Below are positions 17,185 to 25,808 of a stretch of 64,000 nt of DNA, in pieces. The DNA is from Candidatus Gastranaerophilales bacterium. GTDB taxonomy: Bacteria > Cyanobacteriota > Vampirovibrionia > Gastranaerophilales > Gastranaerophilaceae. How positions within the stretch are numbered: the stretch's first letter is position 1; every line of letters begins with the position of its first letter. The stretch lies in assembly GCA_944324825.1 (NCBI GenBank), contig CALUXU010000001.1, forward strand, positions 372,001 through 436,000. The letters run 5' to 3'. Below the pieces are notes generated by a model, which worked only from the letters and a program-made list of their open reading frames with translations, had not been told where the DNA came from and made no database searches. The position numbers were made by a program, and so were the translations under genes.

Positions 17185-17190
17185 TATAAT
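17185..17190 (+). promoter_or_regulatory. -10 box of nadK, leaderless architecture
   Basis: A perfect TATAAT ends 7 bases before the nadK ATG at 17198, the same spacing seen before many other genes in this window. Confidence 0.6.
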
Positions 17191-17197
17191 AACTTAT

Positions 17198-17989
17198 ATG
17201 AAACTTGCAGTTGTAATTAATCATAATGTCACAAATACAAAAAGCGTTCTTTCGAAGCTGGAACAAGAACTTCAAAAAAACGCTTTAGAGTATGAAGTTA
17301 TCAATATAGATAACTTGAAAGGAGGTTATGATTTTATTTGTGTCATAGGCGGCGACGGAACAATACTTAAAACCGCCCGTTATTATGCAAACTTTGGAAC
17401 GCCTATATTGGGAATAAATTTAGGACGTCTGGGATTTCTTTCTCAATCAGGAACATCAGAGATTGAAAAAGTTATAAAGTGTATAAAAAATAAGACATAT
17501 AAAGTCCAAGAACGTATAATGCTAAAATCCGGAAAACATGTTGCATTAAACGATTTTGTAGTTAAAGGATGTTCTTGCACCAGAACATCAAAATTTTCGT
17601 TAAAGATTAATGACAAATTTGTTTGTGACTATATTGCAGACGGTATTATCATCTCCACTCCGACAGGCTCAACCGCTTACGGATTATCAGCAGGCGGCCC
17701 GATATTATGTCCGGATATTGATTGTCTTGTAATAGTTCCTATTTGCCCTCACACATTGACCGCAAGACCTCTTGTAATCCCGTCAAACGAAAAAATTACA
17801 ATAAATTCAATGGATGAATTGTTAACCGTTGCAATAGACGGACAAGAGATTAGTGAAACAACATCAGAATTTAATATAGAAATCGCCGATAAAAAGGCAA
17901 GATTAGCCTTTTTATCAGATGACGATTTCTACTCAATACTTAGAAACAAACTCCATTGGGGGATTTCACCAATAGATAAGGGAAATTAA
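17198..17989 (+). CDS. nadK: NAD kinase
   Basis: NadK phosphorylates NAD to NADP. The 263-residue protein has GGDGT at 51-55, the NLGRLGFLSQ segment, the GIIISTPTGSTAYGLSAGGP core and the late VAIDGQE strand. Length is normal. It is the last clear host gene before the phage region; the first phage-side gene converges on it and overlaps by 4 bp, so any left attachment site would have to lie within or very near the end of nadK. Confidence 0.92.
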   Translation: MKLAVVINHNVTNTKSVLSKLEQELQKNALEYEVINIDNLKGGYDFICVIGGDGTILKTARYYANFGTPILGINLGRLGFLSQSGTSEIEKVIKCIKNKTYKVQERIMLKSGKHVALNDFVVKGCSCTRTSKFSLKINDKFVCDYIADGIIISTPTGSTAYGLSAGGPILCPDIDCLVIVPICPHTLTARPLVIPSNEKITINSMDELLTVAIDGQEISETTSEFNIEIADKKARLAFLSDDDFYSILRNKLHWGISPIDKGN

Positions 17990-18387
17990 TCACAACCTTC
18001 ATACCCAGGGTTTCCGCCACCACCGGAACCGCTATTAGAAATAGTAGTATCAAGAGTGGCCGCAGCCGGACAGGTCATGTTTTCACCAAGGTTTGAATCC
18101 AACGGTCGAACGGTAACAGTACCTTCTTTCCATTCAGGACAATTAAGAGTCAAGTCTATTTTGGTATCATTGACCCTGCTTACAGCATAAACTGTTACAT
18201 CATCAAATGTTGCAGATACTTCAAACCCATCAGTTGTGAGAGTATCTGCCCAGGTAATCCCCTGCAAAAACATAGTTATTTTCCAGGTATTACTGGCAGG
18301 AGTATTTCTGCCGGATAGAGTGCACATTCCTTCTGTTTTAGGAACATCTATATTATTCACAAACAAAAATCTTTTAGAATGTATCAT
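17986..18387 (-). CDS. Phage-region hypothetical protein, Gly-rich C-terminus
   Basis: The 133-residue product starts MIHSKRFLFVNN at 18387, with GGAGG 8 nt upstream. It has a beta-rich middle and ends in a glycine-rich run (GSGGGGNPGYEGCD) like that ending the neighbouring tail-fibre protein. It is probably a virion surface or fibre-associated protein. I infer this from position, following the fibre gene by 26 bp; no family was recognised. Confidence 0.6.
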   Translation of the reverse strand: MIHSKRFLFVNNIDVPKTEGMCTLSGRNTPASNTWKITMFLQGITWADTLTTDGFEVSATFDDVTVYAVSRVNDTKIDLTLNCPEWKEGTVTVRPLDSNLGENMTCPAAATLDTTISNSGSGGGGNPGYEGCD

Positions 18388-18413
18388 ATTTTTTTCCTCC
18401 ACAATTACTAACT

Positions 18414-19778
18414 TTAACCTGGCCAGCCACCGGCACCACCACCAGCTTGACTAACCGGAGCATCACCTGTATATATACAACCGACAGATGTTCTGTAAGC
18501 TTCTAGGCTGGTATCTGTACCATACTGTTCAATTATGATATCGTAAGAGCCTAATTTTGAAACATCCGGAGCAGTATCATTAAAATATCGGGAAATTGTT
18601 GTACCGCTTGAAGTTTTAAAAGTAATTTCAGCATTAGCAACAGAAACATATAATTGTATAAAAGTCGTATAAGGATAACTTATACTTGAATAATCATTCG
18701 GTTCATTAATTACAACCGTTATAGAAGTACTATTAACTTCACCGGTATAATTCTTTCCAAGCTCGACAATAAATTGCCCGTTAGAATGAGTTATAGTACT
18801 TGGAAGAGTAGAAGCAACCGAACTGCCAGAAGAAATATTTGTTAATTGGCTGCCATCGATTGCCGGGAGTTTGCCTGATGCATCAAGTTTAACAAGCTGA
18901 TTTGCACTGTTAAAACTATTCCCTTGAGTAGTAATATTATTTGGAACCGTTGGGATTTCTGATTTTAGAGCATAAGAGGTTAAATCTGAATCTGTCAGAT
19001 AATTTTTACTGTTCAACTCTGATTCTGTTATGTATTCACTCGGAACAGATGTCAAATAATTTCCTGCAGCCTGAATCCCCAAATCCGACAGAGTTTTATT
19101 CCCGGATAATTCTATATTATTAATTTTAGGCTTGTTGGAAAGTGCCGAATAATCCATTGTCCCCTCAGATACAGAAGCAGAAATAACTCCATCTGATATA
19201 GTAATAGAAGATCCGTCAACTTTTACCCCGCCTAAAGTTGTTTCAGAAGCGGTAGGTAAAGTATATTGAGAAGGAATTGTAGGTTTATCAGATAAATCAT
19301 TGTAGCTGCCTGAGGTAGCGACTGCCGATAAATCAGAAGTATCAGCTTTTGATTGTAATTCCGTTTTCGTTGCAAGATTAGAAACATCAGGAATTGTCGG
19401 TTTATCTGACAAATCATTATAGCTGCCTGAGGTGGCAATTTCTGCCAAATCTTCTGTATCAGCTTTTGCATCCAATGCGGCTTTCAAATCTGCTTGAGAA
19501 TCCAAAGTACCGCTAATGCTTCCCCAAGTAGTTTCAGCCGTAAGACTATCAAGATTTTCCGCAATATCCTTTATATCATCAATATTATCAGCGATTGTAC
19601 TCAAATCATCCGCATCGACAATAGAGTTTACGGCCTCTTGAGCAGCTTTTGCTATATCAGAATAATTTTTTGACTGATTAGCATATGTCTGGGCTAAATC
19701 AGAATAATATTTAGCTTTGTTATTTGAAATAATCACACGATTATTTTCTTTTTTACTGTTAGACGAAGTATTAACCAT
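18414..19778 (-). CDS. Phage tail fibre protein
   Basis: The 454-residue protein has a helical N-terminal region (YSDLAQTYANQSKNYSDIAK), then two copies of ATSGSYNDLSDKPTIP, the common tail-fibre shaft repeat, separated by 'LxxKADT' units. After GVKVDGSSITISDGVIS comes a beta-rich C-terminal part ending in GGGAGGWPG. AAAAGGAGTTTTTATT gives a typical ribosome site at 19778. It probably trimerises as a receptor-binding fibre. It is separated from the rest of the phage genes by a repeat element and tRNA-Glu. Confidence 0.85.
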   Translation of the reverse strand: MVNTSSNSKKENNRVIISNNKAKYYSDLAQTYANQSKNYSDIAKAAQEAVNSIVDADDLSTIADNIDDIKDIAENLDSLTAETTWGSISGTLDSQADLKAALDAKADTEDLAEIATSGSYNDLSDKPTIPDVSNLATKTELQSKADTSDLSAVATSGSYNDLSDKPTIPSQYTLPTASETTLGGVKVDGSSITISDGVISASVSEGTMDYSALSNKPKINNIELSGNKTLSDLGIQAAGNYLTSVPSEYITESELNSKNYLTDSDLTSYALKSEIPTVPNNITTQGNSFNSANQLVKLDASGKLPAIDGSQLTNISSGSSVASTLPSTITHSNGQFIVELGKNYTGEVNSTSITVVINEPNDYSSISYPYTTFIQLYVSVANAEITFKTSSGTTISRYFNDTAPDVSKLGSYDIIIEQYGTDTSLEAYRTSVGCIYTGDAPVSQAGGGAGGWPG

Positions 19779-19974
19779 AATAAAAACTCCTTTTATAGTT
19801 GTGATAACAAAAAAAGAACCCCAAGGTTCTTTAAAAATTCATTTATAATTGTGTTTAATTAAGTAATGGGTTATTTTTTAAAAAAATAAGAATTAATTTT
19901 ATTTTATATAAATTGTTGTAATACATAAATAATATTATCGGAAGAAAAAGGAAAGAATTAACGAATTCTTTTTT

Positions 19975-20630
19975 GCCTCCGGCGGGTTAACCAAATTGAT
20001 GCAGGGTTTATGCACCCCTGCACCCCGCACCTGTATTTCTTTGGCAGTCAGGGGTAAATAAATAGAATAAAGGACAAAGCGGATTGCTGCCAGAGTGCGA
20101 AGTGCTTTTGCGTTAGCAAAACACGCAGACACGTTTAACGGCAGCAACCAAGCAGAAACCTGCAACCTGAACTCCATTCGCTAAATAATATAACTGCTCA
20201 ATACCAAGCAAGCAAACTCGCTTCGCTCAAACAATGCTTGCTCTGTCATTATTTCGCAGATATTATTTGCTCATTCCGTAAAGGTTGTAACATCAAAAGA
20301 TTAGAATTGTGTTTTGGTTAAATTATTTATATTTATTTTATTTTATTTTTATCTTTTATTTTTGTACTCTCCACGGAGTGAGCCATCAATGTTAGCGAAA
20401 CAGTGACAAGGCGGGTATTGTCTGAGGTTCGAAGAACCGAGTTTACCCGCTTGGGTTGAGCTTTACTTTTGATGTGCGAACGAAGTGCAGAGTACCGGTT
20501 TTGTGGAACTTTTGACGGCAAAGCGGATTGGCGGCAGAGGGCGAAGGGATTGACGTAGGTCAATTCCGCAGACCCGTTTATCGCCGCCAACCAAGCAGCG
20601 ACCCCGTCTGGAAGACCCTGTCCGGAGGAC
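19975..20630. mobile_element. Second copy of the ~650-bp TIR element, inverted
   Basis: Reading the minus strand from 20630, the sequence opens with GTCCTCCGGAC and follows the 10844 element closely for ~350 bp. After a diverged middle it regains the GGGGTGCAGGGGTGCATAAA block and ends near GCCTCCGGCGG, an imperfect terminal repeat. The two copies are in opposite orientation, flanking about 8.5 kb. It contains no credible gene. Confidence 0.6.
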
Positions 20631-20744
20631 AATAAACAAATATTGTTGCTCGGAATACAGGTGCAGAGGGTGGGGCAGTACCAGCACTATATAAGGTATC
20701 TTATTAAAAATGATATACCGATAATATTATTTATGTAATTTGAT

Positions 20745-20936
20745 GGTTTTACATAAATAAAAAGAACACCGAAATGGTGTTCTATGTTTATATACGGTTC
20801 GCCGAACAGGTTCGGACTCGCCTGCCTCCATTTTGAAGATAAATAATCTTCAAAACGGAGTCCTTCCCCAAGCGATAAAACACTTGAGGGTTTTACATAA
20901 ATAAAAAGAACACCGAAATGGTGTTCTTTTTATTTA
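20745..20936. repeat. Duplicated tRNA-Glu downstream segment
   Basis: GGTTTTACATAAATAAAAAG with a following ACACCGAAATGGTGTTCT hairpin occurs at about 20745-20783 and again at 20889-20927. Between them lie AAACGGAGTCCTTCC, also found beside tRNA-Lys, and CCCCAAGCGA, which resembles the start of the tRNA-Glu 3' half on this strand. It looks like a decayed tandem copy of the tRNA 3' end. Confidence 0.55.
20904..20931 (-). terminator. Terminator of tRNA-Glu
   Basis: AAAGAACACC and GGTGTTCTTT form a stem with GAAAT in the loop, just downstream of the tRNA on the minus strand. Confidence 0.75.
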
Positions 20937-21012
20937 TGGTACCCCCAAGCGAATTCGAATCGCTGTCTACACCGTGAAAGGGTGTTGTCCTAGGCCTCTA
21001 GACGATGGGGGC
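20937..21012 (-). tRNA. tRNA-Glu (anticodon TTC), CCA encoded
   Basis: On the minus strand the acceptor GCCCCCA pairs with TGGGGGT (first pair G-U). The anticodon loop CTTTCAC has UUC, the T arm is AGCGA-TTCGAAT-TCGCT, and the 3' ACCA is encoded. tRNA genes are common phage attachment sites, but no integrase or obvious second att copy is visible here. Confidence 0.92.
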
Positions 21013-21077
21013 TTGTGACATAAGTCTATATTAACAAAACAAGATTTAATGTCAAGCAATAAAAAGATTTTATTATA

Positions 21078-22031
21078 TTAGATAAATTCTTGAATCCATT
21101 TTTCTAATTCGTCCAACGGCAGGGTATCAAGTTTTGGGATTCTGCCTTTATGCTTATAACAATCCCTTACATAACCGCGGACTTTGGTGCCATCTTCTCG
21201 AGTATATCCCCTGACAGGATAAGAACCGGGACAATCCGATTCCGCAGATTTATATTTACCTGCGCCGAAAGATTTTATACCGGAAGATGAACCGGTCTTT
21301 TGTATACCCCCGTATAACAAAGTATCATTATCCGGCAAATTATTATCAGAAGGGCTAAATCTTCCATCTAATACGGCATCACTCAAATCGCCCCAGTTTT
21401 CTAAATGATGAGAAGATTTATGATTAATATGCGGCACAACATAAACATCACCTATTTGTACTTGTCTATTAATATTAACAAAGAAGTCGCCCTCACAATA
21501 ATAATTGGTAATATTTGATGTATCAGTATTTTCAAGTCCCTTGTAATCAGGAAACAATCTTTGTAACTCCGCACTGTTATGATATATTTCATCAAGATGC
21601 TCAATCGTATTTCCGGCACCAAGAGGAGCAAAACAAACTGTTTCATCCCCTGTTAATACTCCCATCATCTGTGCAGGATTACCGGTCAGAGAATATCCAA
21701 GCCAGGTTGTTTTTACATCAGGAACTATCTTTTTTACATTTTGTATTTTTTTATATATATCTACATAATCTTAGAATTGTTTAGATACACGTTTTCTAAA
21801 AACTGCAGCATCATTCATTAAATCAATCAAACTATTCAAATCTGTTCCTTCCGTTGCAACAACAATATGATTCCCTTTTATATAAACTTTGCCTACAAAA
21901 CCGCTTTCGTGATTATCATAGTCAAACAAAAGATCGTACCCTGCAGGTACAGGGGCTTTATCATAAATAGAATCTTGGAATTGTTTATAAATTCTATTTT
22001 TAATATGTTTGGAATTTGAATTAACTTTCAT
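21078..22031 (-). pseudogene. Lipase-like toxin with C-terminal REDGTKV tag, broken by one in-frame TAA
   Basis: The frame is open from the ATG at 22031 (ribosome site GAAAGGATATTTT) to the stop at 21078, except for a single TAA at 21771-21773. Across it the protein reads RVSKQF-stop-DYVDIYKKIQNVKK, then LGYSLTGNPAQMMG, which resembles the lipase nucleophile elbow. A GAA-to-TAA change would restore 317 residues. The C-terminus carries DCPGSYPVRGYTREDGTKV, nearly the same tag that begins the toxins at 41795 and 43334. Four immunity-like genes start divergently 120 bp away. Confidence 0.75.
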
Positions 22032-22152
22032 AAAATATCCTTTCATTAAATAAAATATAGTAATACAAATTTAAGATATTAATTATAAATATCTTAAAAA
22101 AACGGAAAATATATATATTGACATTTGTAAAAATTAATATAATATATTAAAT

Positions 22153-22536
22153 ATGAACAAACTTATTTCATTCTACAAATCTCAAAAACAGAAATTTTGG
22201 ACACATATTCTATTACCGTTTACATATGTATTCTGGAGTACAGTTATCATTATTTATTCTCATTTTGCATTATCTTTTATAAAAAATTATGATATTTCAG
22301 GTTCTGGTATGTATCTTTTTGTTTTCATGCTGATTTATGGTCATATATTTCCAATTATTCTTGTAATAGCCATTATTGAATTTTTCCTAAAAACCAAAAT
22401 CAAAAATAAATTCATTCTTGAAAACAAAGTATATAATGTTATTTGGAATACCGGAAATCTACTCGCATTTATTTTTGTTATGTTATTAGTGTTTGCATAT
22501 ATACAAGCACAACTAATTAAATATCATATAATATAG
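22153..22536 (+). CDS. Immunity-like membrane protein, tandem copy 1
   Basis: The 127-residue protein has three to four membrane segments. It starts MNKLISFYKSQKQKFWTH and ends with the family block FILENKVYNVIWNTGNLLAF. Together, a W-[S/T]-H motif before the first membrane helix and an 'F-x-x-x-N-K-x-Y-N-x-x-W-x-x-G' block before the last define the immunity family of this region. TTGACA at 22118 and TATAAT/TATATT near 22138-22148 lie just before the ATG. It is divergent from the tagged lipase-like toxin. Confidence 0.7.
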   Translation: MNKLISFYKSQKQKFWTHILLPFTYVFWSTVIIIYSHFALSFIKNYDISGSGMYLFVFMLIYGHIFPIILVIAIIEFFLKTKIKNKFILENKVYNVIWNTGNLLAFIFVMLLVFAYIQAQLIKYHII

Positions 22537-22545
22537 GTATACATT

Positions 22546-22866
22546 ATGAACAAACTTATTTCATTTTATAAATCGCAAAAACAAAAATTTTGGACACATT
22601 TTTTATTGCCATTTACATACATTTTGGGCACAACAATTATATTCACATATTATATTGAAGATCCATTTGTTTTTTACGCAACATTTGCTTATTTATGCGT
22701 ATTTCCAATTATTATTTATATAGCTATCGTTGAATGTTTGCTAAAAAATAAAATCAATAACAAGTTCTTACTTGAAAACAAAGTATATAATATTATTTGG
22801 AATATCGGAAATCTACTAGTATTTATTTTTGTTTTGTCTATGATTTATATGATACTTTATACATAG
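22546..22866 (+). CDS. Immunity-like membrane protein, tandem copy 2
   Basis: The 106-residue paralogue of the preceding gene starts MNKLISFYKSQKQKFWTH and ends FLLENKVYNIIWNIGNLLVF. The outer thirds match its neighbours closely while the middle membrane segments differ. Variation is therefore confined to the centre, as expected if that part recognises the partner toxin. It follows copy 1 by 9 bp in the same transcription unit. Confidence 0.68.
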   Translation: MNKLISFYKSQKQKFWTHFLLPFTYILGTTIIFTYYIEDPFVFYATFAYLCVFPIIIYIAIVECLLKNKINNKFLLENKVYNIIWNIGNLLVFIFVLSMIYMILYT

Positions 22867-22893
22867 TAATTTTAACTTATTGTGGGATACATT

Positions 22894-23250
22894 ATGAACA
22901 AACTTATTTCATTCTACAAATCTCAAAAACAACATTTTTGGACACATATTCTATTGCCGTTTACGTTCGCTTCTTGGGGATTTTTTGCAAAGATTTATTA
23001 TGATGCAACATTTGCATCTCCAAAACTAATTTCAGGAGCTGGAATGTATTTTTTTCTTGATACTATGGCTTACAGTTGTATATTTCCAATTATTCTGGTC
23101 ATTGCCATTATTGAATTTTTCTTAAAAACCAAAATTAAAAATAAATTCATTCTTGAAAATAAAGTATATAATGTTATTTGGCATATCGGGAATCTGCTCG
23201 CATTTATTTTTGTTATTTTTATGATTTGTTTTATATTTTATCCATCGTAA
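22894..23250 (+). CDS. Immunity-like membrane protein, tandem copy 3
   Basis: The 118-residue product starts MNKLISFYKSQKQHFWTH; I chose 22894 because the preceding ATACATT-ATG junction matches that of copy 2. The C-terminal block FILENKVYNVIWHIGNLLAF is almost identical to copy 1. The central hydrophobic part (SWGFFAKIYYDATF) is unique to it. Confidence 0.68.
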   Translation: MNKLISFYKSQKQHFWTHILLPFTFASWGFFAKIYYDATFASPKLISGAGMYFFLDTMAYSCIFPIILVIAIIEFFLKTKIKNKFILENKVYNVIWHIGNLLAFIFVIFMICFIFYPS

Positions 23251-23275
23251 TTTTAACCTATCGTAAGTGTATATT

Positions 23276-23719
23276 ATGAACAAAATCTTACATTTTATTA
23301 TTTTAAAATATTTTAAAATAATACCTATGAATAAGTTATTAAAACTTTTTAAAACCATATATTGTAAATATAAAAATTTAAAAAAAGAATATTGGACTCA
23401 TATTCTTGTTGGTTTTACTTACATGTTTACTATCACTACAATCGGAATATTTTTCCAGTGTATTATTAATAAACATTCACAAAATATTTTTATATTGTAT
23501 TTACTATTTGCTTTAATCACTTATTCTTTTTTATTAATATTAATAATATTATTTATATTTATAAGTAAATTCAGCAATATTAAAATTACCGATAAATTTT
23601 TACTTAAAAATAAAATCTATAATATTATTTGGAATATTGGAAATATTATTTCAATTATAATAATTACCTTTATATTATATATTGTTTTTAGAGATTCTAT
23701 CTTACCCTATATACATTAA
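23276..23719 (+). CDS. Immunity-like membrane protein, tandem copy 4, diverged
   Basis: The 147-residue member keeps KKEYWTHILVGFTYMF and FLLKNKIYNIIWNIGNIIS but has an extra N-terminal ~17 residues before a second MNKLL start at 23327. I use 23276 because its upstream TATATT-ATG matches the other copies; 23327 is the alternative. It ends the tandem array. Confidence 0.62.
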   Translation: MNKILHFIILKYFKIIPMNKLLKLFKTIYCKYKNLKKEYWTHILVGFTYMFTITTIGIFFQCIINKHSQNIFILYLLFALITYSFLLILIILFIFISKFSNIKITDKFLLKNKIYNIIWNIGNIISIIIITFILYIVFRDSILPYIH

Positions 23720-23849
23720 GTTTCGACCATCAAATATTTTATTTAACATCTTAAAATATAATAAACCAAACCATACAAAGCCTCTGCAAACTGTTTATAA
23801 ATTTTATTTTTTCATGGTTTACTACTAAATTTTTTCGCATCCTCATTAA

Positions 23850-23884
23850 ACAATTCAGCCGCAGAAATATTTGCGGCTGAATTC
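23850..23884 (-). terminator. Hairpin at the end of the terminase gene
   Basis: AATTCAGCCGCA and TGCGGCTGAATT form a perfect stem overlapping the TerL stop. The tail is not a strong T-run. A 24-codon frame coupled by ATGA to TerL covers it, so coding is an alternative. Confidence 0.5.
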
Positions 23885-25178
23885 ATTTAATTCTCCAATA
23901 AAACTCCGTTAAATAACTTGCCGCATCAAACGGATGCTCTAAAAATTTAAAATCTTTATTAGATTTAATTTGTGTAAAAGTCGGAACATCGACAATGCTT
24001 GACCCTTCTTTGAAAGAGAGATTATATATATTATAAAGAAGTTTTTTGCATTTTCTCTCATCTATAAAAAGATGATTCTCACCCAAAGAGTTTTTTACTC
24101 TGGCATTAAAAGCTTGAATTCTGGATAAAATCGGAGGGTTATAAGGGCGCAGCTTAAACTTCGGATTATATCCATGGTTTCTTAAAGCATTACGAATTAT
24201 CGCATAATTAGTATATTCACTCTGGGTTGTTCTGTTATCACCTGATGCATCACCGTTAATAATAATATCCGCTTTATGATTCGGATAACGTCTTAAAAAT
24301 TCGTCAATACATTGTTGCGTTGTAGTATTTTCAATAACAATCTCATCAAAGAAATAAACGTTCTCATCATCTTTATAAGCCAGACACCAACACATAGGAT
24401 CTACGTTAAAATCACAGGTAATATGCAGCGGTAGTTCTGAATTATACTTAAAATGCATAAGATTTTTATCAGAAAATCCCTTAACAACAAGTCCGGAGGA
24501 ATAATCTCCGAATTCACCAAGAACATTAATACGATAATAATCCTCATCATAATTTTCTTTTAACGATTCAACAAAGTGCTCTGGCAAAAAAGTATTATCA
24601 GTAGTCGGCGCAATAATTAAGCGGTAATTAGGCTTTTTATCCTGAACAAATCTTCGCCAAATCCAATCCTTATTAGGCTGCGGATTTGTATGTCCGAAAA
24701 GCCGGTATCGAAAATCAATCCACTTATCATTTCGATACGTATTTCTAAGCCGGCCCAATAACTGCTTAAAAGAAGAATCATCTATTTGTGATGCTTCTTC
24801 TATTTCAGCCCAATGCAAGTTTAAAGACTTGAACCTTTCTGCATCATCAAGCTGTGAAAAAAGAATTTCAGAATTATTTCTAAACTTAATAACTTTATCG
24901 ACCTTATTATAGAAGTAATCCTTATCTTCAACATAACCTAACTGCTCCAGATGCTCTAAGTAAGTAACAAGCGTTGTTTTTCTGACAAGCTCATACTCTT
25001 TTGCTCCGACCAACCCTCTGGAGCCCGGATATTTTTTTGCCATAAGAATCCCCAAAAGAGAACCGCACCAGGTTTTTCCGCTCCCAAAACCCCCTTGATA
25101 TATTGCTACATCAAGAGGGTAATTGTGAGGGATTTCGATAAACTCTTTTTGTTTTTCTAAGAGTTTGTATTTTACCAT
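23883..25178 (-). CDS. Phage terminase large subunit
   Basis: The 431-residue packaging ATPase/nuclease resembles the Terminase_3/PBSX type. Walker A is GGFGSGKT at 29-36, WAEIEEASQ is the Walker B-like segment, and GHTNPQPNKDWIWRRF is the coupling region. The nuclease acidic residues are likely in HITCDFNVDPM and INGDASGDNR. It overlaps the stop of the upstream 86-residue gene. No candidate small subunit is adjacent; the gene at 45277 is one possibility. Confidence 0.9.
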   Translation of the reverse strand: MVKYKLLEKQKEFIEIPHNYPLDVAIYQGGFGSGKTWCGSLLGILMAKKYPGSRGLVGAKEYELVRKTTLVTYLEHLEQLGYVEDKDYFYNKVDKVIKFRNNSEILFSQLDDAERFKSLNLHWAEIEEASQIDDSSFKQLLGRLRNTYRNDKWIDFRYRLFGHTNPQPNKDWIWRRFVQDKKPNYRLIIAPTTDNTFLPEHFVESLKENYDEDYYRINVLGEFGDYSSGLVVKGFSDKNLMHFKYNSELPLHITCDFNVDPMCWCLAYKDDENVYFFDEIVIENTTTQQCIDEFLRRYPNHKADIIINGDASGDNRTTQSEYTNYAIIRNALRNHGYNPKFKLRPYNPPILSRIQAFNARVKNSLGENHLFIDERKCKKLLYNIYNLSFKEGSSIVDVPTFTQIKSNKDFKFLEHPFDAASYLTEFYWRIK

Positions 25179-25438
25179 TATGCAGTGAAACCTTCTATTT
25201 TTTGTTTTAAACAGTTATAAATCGCCTGAGTAATGATAGGAATTGTCGGAACAAGATACTGTGTAACAATAAACTTTTGAACAGTTCCAAGTTTTGCAAT
25301 ATTATCAGTCAGCCATTCATTGATAGCAGCATCAACCTTTGCTTTTTTCTCCTGTCCCTCAAGCTCTTTATTAACATATTCAAGTATTTTTGATGTAGTT
25401 TTTTCAAACAAATTTTTAATTAATTGTGCTAAATTCAT
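25178..25438 (-). CDS. Small phage protein upstream of terminase
   Basis: The 86-residue product is helical, with a charged first half and a hydrophobic stretch near residues 58-75 (FIVTQYLVPTIPIITQAIY). It overlaps TerL by one base, indicating coupling. A holin-like or packaging role is possible; I recognise no family. Confidence 0.55.
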   Translation of the reverse strand: MNLAQLIKNLFEKTTSKILEYVNKELEGQEKKAKVDAAINEWLTDNIAKLGTVQKFIVTQYLVPTIPIITQAIYNCLKQKIEGFTA

Positions 25439-25441
25439 ATT

Positions 25442-25807
25442 TTACGCTCCTTCCACAATTTTTGGGTAAACAATTAACTGATTCACCATTCCATAATCAT
25501 TATTTGCTATCAATACAGTGTCTTCACTATTAGACGTACACACTTTTATCCCGTATTGATATGTTTCAAATTCTTTATTTTTAGGAACAGTCAACAAATC
25601 CGTAAATGCGGATGTCAAAACAAATGTAACCGTATCTGAATAATTAGACTGCACCATCAATTCGGATGCAACAGGAACTCTTTTTAAAGTCTGTATTGCA
25701 AAATAAACATTTGATGATACTTTATCATCCAAACCGGAAACAATAATTTCACCGCTATCCCCCTGGACAAGGGAGATAGTGCCATTTTCATCAATATATA
25801 AAGCCAT
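25442..25807 (-). CDS. Baseplate/tail-associated protein
   Basis: The 121-residue product starts MALYIDENGTISLVQGDSGE, with ACAGGAG 7 nt upstream; an earlier in-frame ATG at 25840 has no such site. The 'QGDSGEIIV' opening and beta-rich sequence resemble the N-terminal domain of phage upper-baseplate or fibre-hub proteins. It sits between the tail-fibre-chaperone-like gene and the terminase cluster. Confidence 0.5.
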   Translation of the reverse strand: MALYIDENGTISLVQGDSGEIIVSGLDDKVSSNVYFAIQTLKRVPVASELMVQSNYSDTVTFVLTSAFTDLLTVPKNKEFETYQYGIKVCTSNSEDTVLIANNDYGMVNQLIVYPKIVEGA

Positions 25808-25808
25808 A

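Noticed and set aside
19230-19470. Possible direct-repeat array in the tail fibre gene
   Set aside because: The two repeats encode the SGSYNDLSDKPTIP fibre shaft unit within one open frame; spacing and content do not fit a CRISPR. No CRISPR array or cas gene was found in the window.
20937-21012. tRNA-Glu as the phage attachment site
   Set aside because: No second copy of the tRNA 3' end is seen near 54.8 kb and no integrase is present; fibre genes also lie on its far side, so it is not called an att site.
23814-23886. 24-codon frame coupled to the terminase stop (MNSAANISAAELFNED..)
   Set aside because: It coincides with a perfect hairpin and has no recognisable content; retained only as an alternative reading of that hairpin.
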